Shown here: in pieces, positions 44,178 through 53,327 of the stretch
Layout: the number at the start of each line of letters is the position of its first letter
Numbering within the stretch: position 1 is the stretch's first letter
DNA from: Bin55 sp963664665
GTDB lineage: Bacteria > Pseudomonadota > Gammaproteobacteria > Pseudomonadales > Azotimanducaceae
Length of the DNA: 64,000 bases
Assembly (NCBI GenBank): GCA_963664665.2
Contig: CAXXMH010000004.1
Span: 930,001 to 994,000, forward strand
Direction: 5' to 3'
Program-made: the position numbers and the translations under genes
Notes under the pieces: model-generated
Told to the model about the DNA's origin: nothing
Databases searched by the model: none
The model's input: the letters and a program-made list of their open reading frames with translations, nothing else

Positions 44178-45977
44178 ATGGGCAGACCTATAAGCCATAT
44201 CCGCAATTTTTCGATCATCGCCCACATTGATCACGGGAAATCCACGCTTGCTGATCGCCTGATTCAGAAATGCGGCGGACTCCAAGAACGTGAGATGTCC
44301 GAGCAAGTTCTGGACTCGATGGATTTGGAACGAGAACGCGGCATCACCATTAAGTCACAGAGCGTCCGCTTGGATTACACGGCGGAAAACGGCGAAACGT
44401 ACCAACTCAATCTCATAGACACGCCTGGTCACGTCGACTTCAGTTACGAAGTGTCGCGATCGTTGACGGCGTGTGATGGGGCGTTGTTGGTGGTCGATGC
44501 AGCACAAGGTGTTGAAGCGCAGTCAGTCGCGACTTGCTATAGCGCAATCGACTTGGGTGTCGAAGTCATACCCGTGTTGAACAAGATGGATTTGTCGATG
44601 GCTGATCCGGATCGCGTAGCGACGGAAATCGATGAAATCATTGGACTATCCACCGACGACATACTAAAGATCAGTGCAAAAACTGGAGTAGGGATTGACG
44701 AGCTACTTGAGCAGCTCGTAGAGCGAATACCTGCACCAGAGGCATCGAATGTGGACGGTCCTCAAGCGCTCATCGTCGACTCTTGGTTCGACAACTATCT
44801 AGGTGTGGTCTCGTTAGTTCGTGTCTTCGGTGGTGAGTTGCGTAAAGGCGACCGTATCGTCGCGTATTCAGTCGGGCAGATTCACACAATCGATGAAGTT
44901 GGGATTTTTACTCCGCGTCGCGAGGAAGTCGAAACGTTACGAAGTGGCGAGGTCGGCTACGTTGTTGCAGGAATCAAAGACATTCATGGAGCGCCTGTTG
45001 GTGACACGCTGATTTCGGCCAATAGCGACACACCCGCATTAGCGGGTTTCGCGAAGGCAAAACCCCAGATATTCGCTGGCTTATACCCGTCCAACTCGGA
45101 CGACTTTCAAGCGATGCGAATCGCGTTAGAGAAACTATGTTTGAATGATGCAGCGCTCCAATTTGATGTGGAAACCTCAGATGCGCTTGGGTTTGGCTTT
45201 CGCTGTGGGTTCCTTGGGATGCTCCATATGGAGATCGTGCAAGAGCGACTGGAGCGGGAATACGACCTGGACTTGATTACGTCTGCGCCATCCGTTGTTT
45301 ACGAGGTCGTTGAGCGGGATGGCACGGTGTCAAGGATTGACAATCCGTCACAGCTCGAGGACTCGGGTCAGTTGGCGGAGATCCGCGAACCCATAGGCGA
45401 GGTCAACATCCTGGTGCCACACGACTACCTTGGCAATGTCATCGAACTTTGTATCGGTCGTCGCGGCGTGCAAAAAAGCATGCTCTTCACGGGTGGACAG
45501 GTTTCATTGCGGTTCGACATCCCGATGAGCGAGGTTGTCCTTGACTTCTTCGATAAACTGAAGTCTGTAAGTCGTGGTTACGCTTCGCTTGACTATGCGT
45601 TTGATCGCTTCGAAGCGGCACCCCTCGTCAAGGTCGACATCTTGATCAACGGTACGAAAATCGACAGTCTTGCGATGATCGTGCATCGTGAACGGGCGAA
45701 TGCCAGAGGACGGGAAATGGCAAGGTCTATGAAGGCCCTGATCCCTAGGCAGATGTTCGATGTTGCGATCCAAGCGGCGATCGGCAGGCAGGTCATTGCA
45801 CGTACAACCGTGAAGGCGTATCGCAAGAACGTCACGGCAAAGTGCTATGGTGGCGACGTGACGAGAAAGAAGAAGCTGTTGGAAAAGCAGAAGGAAGGCA
45901 AGAAGAGGATGAAGCAGGTCGGAAAGGTTGATATCCCGCAGGCAGCTTTTCTTGCGGCCCTTAGTGTCGATCGATGA
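44178..45977 (+). CDS. lepA: Elongation factor 4 (LepA)
   Basis: Ribosome-associated GTPase, 599 residues. G1 is AHIDHGKSTLAD (about 15-26), then RGITIKSQSV, DTPGHVDFSYEVSRSL and NKMDL. The EF4-specific C-terminal domain includes the HRERANARGREMA and VTAKCYGGDVTRKKKLLEKQKEGKKRMKQ end. Its stop overlaps the first rnc start by 4 bp. lepB, the usual next gene, is absent. Confidence 0.97.
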   Translation: MGRPISHIRNFSIIAHIDHGKSTLADRLIQKCGGLQEREMSEQVLDSMDLERERGITIKSQSVRLDYTAENGETYQLNLIDTPGHVDFSYEVSRSLTACDGALLVVDAAQGVEAQSVATCYSAIDLGVEVIPVLNKMDLSMADPDRVATEIDEIIGLSTDDILKISAKTGVGIDELLEQLVERIPAPEASNVDGPQALIVDSWFDNYLGVVSLVRVFGGELRKGDRIVAYSVGQIHTIDEVGIFTPRREEVETLRSGEVGYVVAGIKDIHGAPVGDTLISANSDTPALAGFAKAKPQIFAGLYPSNSDDFQAMRIALEKLCLNDAALQFDVETSDALGFGFRCGFLGMLHMEIVQERLEREYDLDLITSAPSVVYEVVERDGTVSRIDNPSQLEDSGQLAEIREPIGEVNILVPHDYLGNVIELCIGRRGVQKSMLFTGGQVSLRFDIPMSEVVLDFFDKLKSVSRGYASLDYAFDRFEAAPLVKVDILINGTKIDSLAMIVHRERANARGREMARSMKALIPRQMFDVAIQAAIGRQVIARTTVKAYRKNVTAKCYGGDVTRKKKLLEKQKEGKKRMKQVGKVDIPQAAFLAALSVDR

Positions 45978-46684
45978 AGCTCAATCTTTACGATTCGATC
46001 CTTGGTCTCTTTCGTCATTGGGGTCTTCAGACTCGAATAGGGTATCGATTTAAAGACCTTACGCAGCTTGACGAGGCGTTGACTCACGCAAGTGTCGATC
46101 GCGTCAACAATGAGCGTCTTGAGTTTCTTGGCGATTCCGTTCTCGAACTGGTCGTATCAGAGTACTTGTATCGGCAATATCCCGACATCGACGAAGGTAC
46201 ATTGACGCAGTTGAAAATCATGAGCGTCAACAATGTCCATCTGCAATCCGTTGCACTTAATCTCGGCTTAGACGAACAGCTGTTCATCGGAAAAGGGCTC
46301 TACAAAGTCGAAAATCGAGGCGTCAAGATGTATGCGGATGCAGTCGAAGCATTGATTGGTGCGATTTACATAGACGGCGGTCTTCGACCCGCCAGCAAGT
46401 TCATCGACAAGTACGTCATCCAGACCTTACCTACGCTCGAAGAAACACAAATGCATCCTAAAACCGCGCTTCAGAATTGGGTGTCGAAGCAAGGTATGGA
46501 GTATCCGGAGTACGATGTCGTTCAAGATCCTAAGCGATCAGGAAGTACGAACTGGCACGTGAAGTGCTCGATCAAACGATTAGCCATCACACGTACCGCT
46601 TCTGCACGGTCGCGGAAAGCTGCGGAAACTGCTGCGGCGCGGCAAATCTTGGATTCATTAGGCATCATGGCGAATGGCGCTTGA
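45974..46684 (+). CDS. rnc: Ribonuclease III
   Basis: Double-strand-specific endoribonuclease that processes rRNA precursors and structured mRNAs; 236 residues. RNase III domain with the signature NERLEFLGDSVLELVVSEYLY (about 46-66) and the acidic residues of KMYADAVEALIGAIYIDGG, and a C-terminal dsRNA-binding domain (HPKTALQNWVSKQG..., ARSRKAAETAAARQIL). Relative to the E. coli enzyme the N-terminus has an extra short segment (MKLNLYDSILGLFRHWGL). It overlaps lepA by 4 bp; a second RNase III gene follows at 46718. Confidence 0.95.
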   Translation: MKLNLYDSILGLFRHWGLQTRIGYRFKDLTQLDEALTHASVDRVNNERLEFLGDSVLELVVSEYLYRQYPDIDEGTLTQLKIMSVNNVHLQSVALNLGLDEQLFIGKGLYKVENRGVKMYADAVEALIGAIYIDGGLRPASKFIDKYVIQTLPTLEETQMHPKTALQNWVSKQGMEYPEYDVVQDPKRSGSTNWHVKCSIKRLAITRTASARSRKAAETAAARQILDSLGIMANGA

Positions 46685-46717
46685 ACTCGCTCTGTTCAAG
46701 ATCGATTGCGATGCACC

Positions 46718-47392
46718 ATGAGTGGTGACGACCTCACCGAACTGCAGGCTGCTCTAGGCTATCGCTTTAAGGACGAAACGATTCTTAGGCGTGCATTGGT
46801 GCATGCAAGCTCTCGAGGCGAAGATAACGAGCGACTCGAATTCCTCGGTGACGCTGCATTAGGTTACGCAGTTAGCGTTGCTTTGTATCAAGGACAAGAG
46901 CAGCTAGCGGTTGGTGTACTCGCTGAAAGCAAGGCCAACCTGGTTAACAACAATCGTCTCGCGCAAATCGCCATCGATCTTGGTATTGATCGTCGCATGC
47001 TGATCGGCGCAAGCATCCAAGGCGAGCAGCAAAAGAGTCCAAAGATATGCGCTGACGCACTTGAAGCGGTGATCGGCGCGCTCGCCATGGACGGCGGCAT
47101 TGAGGCGGTTCAGCAATTCGTGGACGAACACATCCGCCCGCTTGACGATCAATCCACTGTGATTGAAAAACATGCCAAGACGCAGCTTCAAGAATGGGCG
47201 GTTTCAAATGGTTTCAAACCGCCTCAATATGACGTGGTGAAGCATGAATCCGATAAAAATGGTGAGCTGTGGCACGTGCGATGTAAAGTCGTCGGTGTCA
47301 AGCATGTGGGCAAAGCTGCTGCACCTTCGAAACGGGAAGCAGAGCGGCGCGCTGCACACGATGTCCTGTCACACGTTGCGAGCACGACATGA
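46718..47392 (+). CDS. Second, tandem ribonuclease III paralogue
   Basis: Another RNase III of 224 residues, 33 bp after the first. The signature is NERLEFLGDAALGYAVSVALY: the Glu and Asp are kept but the Ser of GDS is Ala. The region KICADALEAVIGALAMDGG keeps the second acidic pair. The LSxLRA segment is VLAESKANLVNNNRLA. A dsRNA-binding domain closes the protein (AKTQLQEWAVSNG, SKREAERRAAHDVL). ATG at 46718; an upstream TTG at 46706 is possible. Its end overlaps era by 4 bp. It may be a specialised or partly redundant enzyme. Confidence 0.9.
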   Translation: MSGDDLTELQAALGYRFKDETILRRALVHASSRGEDNERLEFLGDAALGYAVSVALYQGQEQLAVGVLAESKANLVNNNRLAQIAIDLGIDRRMLIGASIQGEQQKSPKICADALEAVIGALAMDGGIEAVQQFVDEHIRPLDDQSTVIEKHAKTQLQEWAVSNGFKPPQYDVVKHESDKNGELWHVRCKVVGVKHVGKAAAPSKREAERRAAHDVLSHVASTT

Positions 47393-48291
47393 GTTCAGTG
47401 ACTAAATCAGGCTACATCACGATCATCGGACGACCCAACGTTGGCAAATCCACGCTACTGAACCATTGCCTAGACATGAAGTTGAGTATCACATCGCGTA
47501 AGCCTCAAACCACGCGACATCAACTTCTCGGAGTGCTAACGCGGGAACACAGTCAGTTTCTATTCTTGGACACACCAGGAATCAATGCGGGTAGAAAGCG
47601 ATCCGGAAATTCCATCGAACGTTACATGAATCGACAAGCCTTGAGCACGCTAAAGGACGTTGATGTCATACTGTTCTTAGTCGAAGGTACTGGCTGGCGA
47701 GATGGTGATGCGACAGTGCTGAAATATCTTTCAAGTACTGAGGTTCCTGTGATCTGCGTACTTACGAAAGTTGATCGCTTAAGAAACAAGTCTCTACTTT
47801 TGCCACTCATCAATGAACTGTCACAGAAGAGGAACTTTCGAGCGATCGTTCCGATTGCCGCGTTACGCAACGAAGGGTTGGACATGTTGTTAGACGAGGT
47901 TGAAAGCGAGTTACCCGAACGTCCACACTTATATAGTGCAGACGAAGTCACGGACCGATCAACGTCGTTCTTAGTAGGCGAGATGATTCGTGAACAGGTC
48001 GTGCGTCAGTTAGGTGCTGAATTACCTCATCGTAGTACGGTGTTGGTTGAAAAAATCGAGGAGTCGGACGAAGAACATACGACCATTTTTGCGTCGATCT
48101 GCATTGAGCGCGTCAGTCAGAAGCGCATCATGATCGGGAAAGGCGGTAGTCGTCTCGGGTCAATCGGTGAGTCGGCGCGCCACAACATCTCAGAATTCCT
48201 GGGGAAGAGGATCGATTTGCGTTTGCATGTTCGCGTGCGATCGGGTTGGACCGACGACCGTAAAAGCATGGCTGAATTAGGCTACCGGTAA
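47389..48291 (+). CDS. era: GTPase Era
   Basis: Essential GTPase for 16S rRNA maturation and 30S assembly, 300 residues. P-loop GRPNVGKSTLLNHCLD (about 14-29), switch regions SRKPQTTRHQLLGV and LDTPGI, NKxD-equivalent LTKVDR, and a C-terminal KH domain (KRIMIGKGGSRLGSIGESARHNISEFLGKRIDLRLHVRV). The 4-bp overlap with the upstream RNase III gene keeps the rnc-era coupling. Confidence 0.96.
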   Translation: MSSVTKSGYITIIGRPNVGKSTLLNHCLDMKLSITSRKPQTTRHQLLGVLTREHSQFLFLDTPGINAGRKRSGNSIERYMNRQALSTLKDVDVILFLVEGTGWRDGDATVLKYLSSTEVPVICVLTKVDRLRNKSLLLPLINELSQKRNFRAIVPIAALRNEGLDMLLDEVESELPERPHLYSADEVTDRSTSFLVGEMIREQVVRQLGAELPHRSTVLVEKIEESDEEHTTIFASICIERVSQKRIMIGKGGSRLGSIGESARHNISEFLGKRIDLRLHVRVRSGWTDDRKSMAELGYR

Positions 48292-48298
48292 TACGTCG

Positions 48299-49018
48299 AT
48301 GCTCTTCGAGACATGCTATGTACTTCGCAAACGCGCCTACAGTGAGACGAGCCTCTTGCTTGAAGTGCTCACGAGCGAATCTCGCTACGTTCACGCACTG
48401 TACCGGGGTGCAAAACGAAAGGGTGCAACTCCGATTGACTTATTTTCAGAGTACGTCATGAGCTGGCGGCCTCGAGTCGGTCTAGTCACGGTGCGTTCAT
48501 GTGAACTTAAGAGCGTGTCCACCTTGATCGGCGAAGCGATTTATGCCGGTCTATATTTAAATGAACTCGTGCGCCGCGGGATGCGTGAAAACCAGGTCGT
48601 CGATGATGTCCAACCCATATATCAAGCAACCGTGCGCCACCTTGAGAACAAATCCGCGGATTTAGACGTCGTGTTGCGTACATTCGAACAGAGATATCTG
48701 AAAGCGTTGGGATTCGAGTTGGAATTCCATCGCGAGCAAGCAACCGGTGAGTTAATTTTGTCAAATTGCCACTACATCTTTGACCCGTTATCTGGCTTTA
48801 GGAAGTCAGAAGATGCCACCAATGCATCCTACCCAGGACACGTGCTATTGAATATATCCATCGATCGTTTTGAACGGCCCGAAACGCGCCAGGCTGCGAA
48901 GCTCATTCTTCGAGATGCGCTATACCATCATCTCGGCGAGACGGCGCTCAAAGCGAGATCGTTACTTTCGGCAAAACACTTTCGTGAGTCGGCCCAAGGA
49001 ACCGCGACACGTGGCTGA
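48299..49018 (+). CDS. recO: DNA repair protein RecO
   Basis: RecF-pathway protein that loads RecA at gaps, 239 residues. N-terminal OB-fold with CYVLRKRAYSETSLLLEVLTSESRYVHALYRGAKRKGA, then the helical part with FEQRYLKALGFELEF. It follows era by 7 bp, as in many gammaproteobacteria. Its end overlaps the relA start by 8 bp. Confidence 0.92.
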   Translation: MLFETCYVLRKRAYSETSLLLEVLTSESRYVHALYRGAKRKGATPIDLFSEYVMSWRPRVGLVTVRSCELKSVSTLIGEAIYAGLYLNELVRRGMRENQVVDDVQPIYQATVRHLENKSADLDVVLRTFEQRYLKALGFELEFHREQATGELILSNCHYIFDPLSGFRKSEDATNASYPGHVLLNISIDRFERPETRQAAKLILRDALYHHLGETALKARSLLSAKHFRESAQGTATRG

Positions 49019-50942
49019 ACTTGCCGATACTCCGCAGATCCAGCCCAACGGGTTTGTCGCGAAATCCAGATCTAGGATCAGGCTAACCGAAGCTAACCGT
49101 GCCTTAATCGAACGGATCGAAAACTCACTTGCGGCTGCGGATCGACTAGAACAGGCCAACTTATTAGTTGATCAGTTACTGCAGTTGCCAGTGGATTCGT
49201 CAACGCTAATCGCAGGATACGCGTTCTTCGCAGTAATCGATGGTGACCTCGATCTAGACGTGATCGGCGGCGGCGATGCGGGGAAGCTACTCTCGACGTT
49301 AGTGCGCCTAACTAGCGCTGACTCAGCAGCAACCTCAAGCGCATTGCTCCAGGTTCGGCGAAATCGGCGTCAATCTGACAACGTTCGACGAATGCTCATG
49401 GCGATGATCGATGATCCGCGTGTGCTGGTTTTGAAAATGGTTGAGCGCTTGGTGCGTTTGCACCCGAGGCAATTCGACGGTTCAGATGCGAACAAGCGTG
49501 CAGCGCGTGAGGTCCTACATTTCTACGCGCCACTTGCTAGTCGTCTTGGCATTTGGCAGTTGAAATGGGTTCTCGAGGACTACGCATTCCGGTGTCTTCA
49601 ACCAATCGATTACCGAGACATCGCATCACGGTTTAAAGAGCGAAGGTCACAGCGGGAGGAATTGGTATCGAAAATCCAATCTGACTTGCGTTGGCGATTG
49701 AACGAACTAGGTATCACCGCTGAAATACTAGGTCGTGCTAAGAACATCTACGGAATTTACCGGAAAATGCGCGAGAAGAACATCGCATTCAACGATGTTC
49801 ACGACGTGCTTGCCATCCGCGTAATTGTCGATTCTGTGCCTGAGTGTTACCAGGTTCTCGGAGTCGTTCATACGTCATGGCCATTTATCAGCGAGGAATT
49901 TGACGACTACATTGCGAACCCCAAGTCGAATGGTTATCGATCCTTGCATACAGCCGTGTATGGTCCACAGGGAAGAGTGTTAGAGGTCCAGATTCGTACG
50001 CGGGAAATGCACGTCGATTCTGAACTAGGCGTCTGCTCACATTGGAGCTATAAGGGAGAAAACGACGCGAGTTTGGAAGATGAGTCGATCGACTGGATGC
50101 GAGAAGTCTTGAATTGGCATGAGACACTAGACCCGGTCGAATCGACTGACGTGACGAGTCGCGAAGACAGCGACGCCGAGCGGGTGACCTATGTTTCGAC
50201 TCCACAAAGACATATCGTGGATTTACAAGCAGGATCGACAGCATTAGATTTCGCGTTTAAAGTGCATACGGACATCGGTCTGCACTGTGTTGGTGCGCTT
50301 GTGGACGGCGAGGAGGTTGCCTTAAACACGGTTTTGAAGACTGGTCAAACGGTGGAAGTCTTGACACAGCCTCGCGCGACGCCACAGCGCGAGTGGCTTG
50401 ATCCTGACCTCATGTACTTCAAGACATCGAAGACACGTGAACTGCTGCGCGGTTACTTTCAAGATTTTGATCGAACTCACAATGTGAAAGCAGGTCGAGA
50501 TTGGGTTCAGCAAGAGATCACGCGCTTAAACCTAAAACTCAGTCCGGAAGAGGCAGCGCGGGCATTGGATTTCGGCTCGCCTGACGATTTGTTCATCGAA
50601 GTCGCGCTAGGCTCGATGAAAGCGCGACAAATGCTTGTAGAGATCGCACAACTTCAACGTGAAGTAAGTGAACTATTGCAGTCAGATGATGATTCGAAAG
50701 TCACGATGCAGATTCATCTATCAGCACTAGACCGTAAGAACCTGATTCGCGACATTACACGCGAAATCGCGGAATTGAACGTGAATATTGTCAATCTGAA
50801 ACTTGGTGCACCAGCCATAGATAAAGAGGCTACAGCGGATATTTGGGTCCAAGTCAGCGGGCTTGATGAAGCGTCCTTGGTCATCGTGAGTTTACGGCGA
50901 TTGCATCGGGTTAAAGACGTTCGTTTGGTCGGACCAGGCTAA
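49011..50942 (+). CDS. relA: (p)ppGpp synthetase RelA
   Basis: Ribosome-associated stringent-response synthetase, 643 residues from the GTG at 49011 (AAGGAA about ten bases upstream). The N-terminal part lacks the HDxxED of hydrolases, as in monofunctional RelA. The synthetase domain has GRAKNIYGIYRKMREKNIAF and EEFDDYIANPKSNGYRSLHT (about 290-320); the acidic EFDD stretch is the RelA-type marker. A TGS domain (HIVDLQAGSTALDFAFKVH, about 390-450) and a C-terminal ACT domain follow. It is shorter than E. coli RelA (744 residues), mainly through the missing hydrolase-like helices. Confidence 0.93.
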   Translation: MAELADTPQIQPNGFVAKSRSRIRLTEANRALIERIENSLAAADRLEQANLLVDQLLQLPVDSSTLIAGYAFFAVIDGDLDLDVIGGGDAGKLLSTLVRLTSADSAATSSALLQVRRNRRQSDNVRRMLMAMIDDPRVLVLKMVERLVRLHPRQFDGSDANKRAAREVLHFYAPLASRLGIWQLKWVLEDYAFRCLQPIDYRDIASRFKERRSQREELVSKIQSDLRWRLNELGITAEILGRAKNIYGIYRKMREKNIAFNDVHDVLAIRVIVDSVPECYQVLGVVHTSWPFISEEFDDYIANPKSNGYRSLHTAVYGPQGRVLEVQIRTREMHVDSELGVCSHWSYKGENDASLEDESIDWMREVLNWHETLDPVESTDVTSREDSDAERVTYVSTPQRHIVDLQAGSTALDFAFKVHTDIGLHCVGALVDGEEVALNTVLKTGQTVEVLTQPRATPQREWLDPDLMYFKTSKTRELLRGYFQDFDRTHNVKAGRDWVQQEITRLNLKLSPEEAARALDFGSPDDLFIEVALGSMKARQMLVEIAQLQREVSELLQSDDDSKVTMQIHLSALDRKNLIRDITREIAELNVNIVNLKLGAPAIDKEATADIWVQVSGLDEASLVIVSLRRLHRVKDVRLVGPG

Positions 50943-50976
50943 ACGATCCGCCGCTTTGACGTGGCGTCACTTTGAT

Positions 50977-51879
50977 ATGGCAAGCGTCCAACTAGTACCC
51001 GTCGGCGCGCGCGCTGGCCAACGTCTCGATAACTTTCTATTGAATCACTTGAAAGGTGTGCCTCGAAGTCGCGTATACCGGATGATTCGATCGGGCGAAG
51101 TTCGTGTTAATGGCTCAAGGCGGCGACCTAGTTCTCGACTTGAATACAACGATCAAGTCCGAATTCCACCTGTTCGAGTGGCCGAGCCTCGTGAATCTGC
51201 CGAGGCTCCTCGTGTTTGGATCGAGAACATCAGAAGTGCTGTGTTGCACGAGGACGACCACGTGATCGTACTCAACAAACCAGTTGGTATGGCTGTCCAT
51301 GGTGGTAGCGGTGAAGCATTCGGCATCGCCGAAACCCTTGAGCAAGTCTTCGGTAACAGTGACCTGCAACTTGCCCATCGACTGGACAAAGCGACTTCAG
51401 GCTGTTTGGTGATCGCGAAAGACCGTAAGACTCTAACCGCTTACCACAGCGCGTTTCGGGAAAACGAGATTAAGAAAACGTATGACGTGATAGTCGAAGG
51501 CACTTGGCCGAATTCGAAGACGAGCGTTGACGCACCGCTCGAACGTTTTCACTTGGCAAACGGCGAACGTCGTGTCCGTGTCAGCGATGTAGGACAACCT
51601 TCTCGAACCGTATTTGACATAGTCGCTCACCGTCGTCTCGCAACGTGGCTAGCTGCTCGGCCTGTGACTGGACGTACGCACCAAGTTCGTGTACACACGC
51701 AGTATGCGGGTCATCCAATTCTTGGGGATCGTAAGTACGGCAAAATCAAATTTCAGCCACGAGCGCCTCGTTTGATGCTGCATGCTCGTACGCTTGACTT
51801 GCCCGACATCGGTCAGGTGGAAGCGCCGGTGCCAGAGGAAATAATTAAGTTTTGGGATCGTCTGGCGAGAGGGGATTAA
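50977..51879 (+). CDS. rluC: 23S rRNA pseudouridine synthase, RluC/RluA family
   Basis: Pseudouridine synthase of about 300 residues. N-terminal S4 domain (AGQRLDNFLLNHLKGVPRSRVYRMIRSGEVRVNG), then the catalytic Asp in AHRLDKATSGCLVIAKD (about 134-150), ARPVTGRTHQVRVH and HPILGDRKYG. RluC type is assigned from its position before the yceD-rpmF-plsX block, as in many gammaproteobacteria. ATG at 50977; an in-frame start at 50956 is the alternative. It overlaps the convergent maf gene by 35 bp. Confidence 0.9.
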   Translation: MASVQLVPVGARAGQRLDNFLLNHLKGVPRSRVYRMIRSGEVRVNGSRRRPSSRLEYNDQVRIPPVRVAEPRESAEAPRVWIENIRSAVLHEDDHVIVLNKPVGMAVHGGSGEAFGIAETLEQVFGNSDLQLAHRLDKATSGCLVIAKDRKTLTAYHSAFRENEIKKTYDVIVEGTWPNSKTSVDAPLERFHLANGERRVRVSDVGQPSRTVFDIVAHRRLATWLAARPVTGRTHQVRVHTQYAGHPILGDRKYGKIKFQPRAPRLMLHARTLDLPDIGQVEAPVPEEIIKFWDRLARGD

Positions 51880-52444
51880 TACCAAATTCGCGTAGTGCCG
51901 CCGCTAACCTAATGAGCGGTAGACCAATTAAGGCGGATGGGTCATCGGACGTTACCCGTCTAAACAGATGAGGTCCACGGAGTTCAGACTTGATCGCGCC
52001 TGCGGTGTCAATTGGTGAATCCAACTCGACGTAATTAGCGATTTCGGCAGGTGTCAAATCGCGCATGGCGATTTCCGTCGGCACGACGAATTGGTGAGAG
52101 TTATCTGCGGATAAAACCGCAACAGCACTGTGAAATGTCACCACTTGCGCAGCAATTAGCTGGAGCTGCGCCTTAGCAGCTTCAGTTGTACCGGGTTTGC
52201 CGAGGGCCTGGTCGCCGAATGCACACACTTGATCAGCACCGATCACGATCGCGTTGGGTCGAGACGTCAACACGGCGACCGCCTTTTGGAAAGCTAATCG
52301 TTTTGCCAATTCGTGCGGCAGTTCGTTTGGCTGCGGAGTTTCGTCAATATTCGGTGGAATCGCCTCAAATTCATAACCCGCAACCGTTAGCTGTTGCCGT
52401 CGATAGCGCGATCCGGACGCGAGGATGAGTCTTGGTGTTGTCAT
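51845..52444 (-). CDS. Maf-family nucleotide pyrophosphatase, YceF type
   Basis: House-cleaning pyrophosphatase of 199 residues that hydrolyses modified nucleoside triphosphates; the YceF branch prefers 7-methyl-GTP. Motifs are LILASGSRYRRQQL, PPNIDETP, VIGADQVCAFGDQALGKPGT (about 66-85), VTFHSAVAV and DDPSALIGLPLI near the end, all closely like YceF. It is convergent with rluC and divergent from yceD. Confidence 0.93.
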   Translation of the reverse strand: MTTPRLILASGSRYRRQQLTVAGYEFEAIPPNIDETPQPNELPHELAKRLAFQKAVAVLTSRPNAIVIGADQVCAFGDQALGKPGTTEAAKAQLQLIAAQVVTFHSAVAVLSADNSHQFVVPTEIAMRDLTPAEIANYVELDSPIDTAGAIKSELRGPHLFRRVTSDDPSALIGLPLIRLAAALREFGINPLSPDDPKT

Positions 52445-52571
52445 CGAGTATTACTAAGAAATTGTGGTGTTGGTCGCAGCGGATTCAGTGTCTTCGTGCG
52501 CTCGCGCATAGACTTGCGACTGTAAATTCGGCTACCATTTATTGTGTCTCCCTCATTTATATATCGACGCT

Positions 52572-53063
52572 GTGAATCTCTCGCCTCGCGACTTAGCTCG
52601 TAACAATCGTCGTTGGCGCGGCTCAGTACCGATCTCCTTGTTTGAACGACTTGCACAAGAGTTGACGACTGATTGTGAGTCCGTAGACGTTCAACTGGCG
52701 TTTTCACTTGATGAAAATGGCCATGTTAGGATGCAAGGTCAAGCAGTGGTCGCAGCCGATGTAGCGTGTCATCGCTGCGCGGAGTTTGTCTCGACAACGA
52801 TTTGCGCTGAGATTGATGCTCGCATCGTACGAACAGAGGAACGTGCACGCGATCTAGTACCGGAAGCTGATGTGATTGTGGTAACTGACAATCCCGTTGA
52901 CGTCAGCGAGCTGATTGAAGATGATCTCATCATGAGCATTCCGTGGCGCGTTTGTGAAAATCAGATAGCGTGTGAAAACCTCGTGGACGATGCTCAAGCG
53001 GGTGAATCGGCGGATACTACGCAAAAACCCTTCGCGAATTTACGTGAGCTGCTCAAACGATGA
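52572..53063 (+). CDS. yceD: DUF177 (YceD) family protein
   Basis: Small protein conserved beside rpmF, proposed to act in 23S rRNA accumulation; about 163 residues from the GTG at 52572. It has the two cysteine-pair pattern CHRC (about 80) near the middle and ends with FANLRELLKR, as in YceD. An upstream TTG at 52542 is the other start option. It is directly upstream of rpmF (45 bp). Confidence 0.88.
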   Translation: MNLSPRDLARNNRRWRGSVPISLFERLAQELTTDCESVDVQLAFSLDENGHVRMQGQAVVAADVACHRCAEFVSTTICAEIDARIVRTEERARDLVPEADVIVVTDNPVDVSELIEDDLIMSIPWRVCENQIACENLVDDAQAGESADTTQKPFANLRELLKR

Positions 53064-53108
53064 ACGATAATTACGCGCTTCCGGACAGATTCTCACCAGG
53101 ACTGAACT

Positions 53109-53300
53109 ATGGCGGTCCAAAAGAACCGCAAAACGCGGTCAAAGCGCGATAAGCGCCGCACGCATCAAAAGATCAAGAAGCCTGCTGTGTCAATGGATCC
53201 TCTCACCGGAGACATCCATCTTCGGCATCATGTTAGCCCAGATGGTATCTACAAAGGCGAGCAAGTCGTTGGCGCGGAAGTCGATTTAGACGACGATTAA
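53109..53300 (+). CDS. rpmF: 50S ribosomal protein L32
   Basis: Ribosomal protein of 63 residues, MAVQKNRKTRSKRDKRRTH, with the HLRHHVSPDGIYKGEQVV end of the family. It is a cysteine-free (C-minus) L32, like that of E. coli. An acidic C-terminal extension (VDLDDD) is longer than usual. It sits in the normal yceD-rpmF-plsX order. Confidence 0.95.
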   Translation: MAVQKNRKTRSKRDKRRTHQKIKKPAVSMDPLTGDIHLRHHVSPDGIYKGEQVVGAEVDLDDD

Positions 53301-53327
53301 TGTCTCCGCAGATTCAAGTCTGCGACT

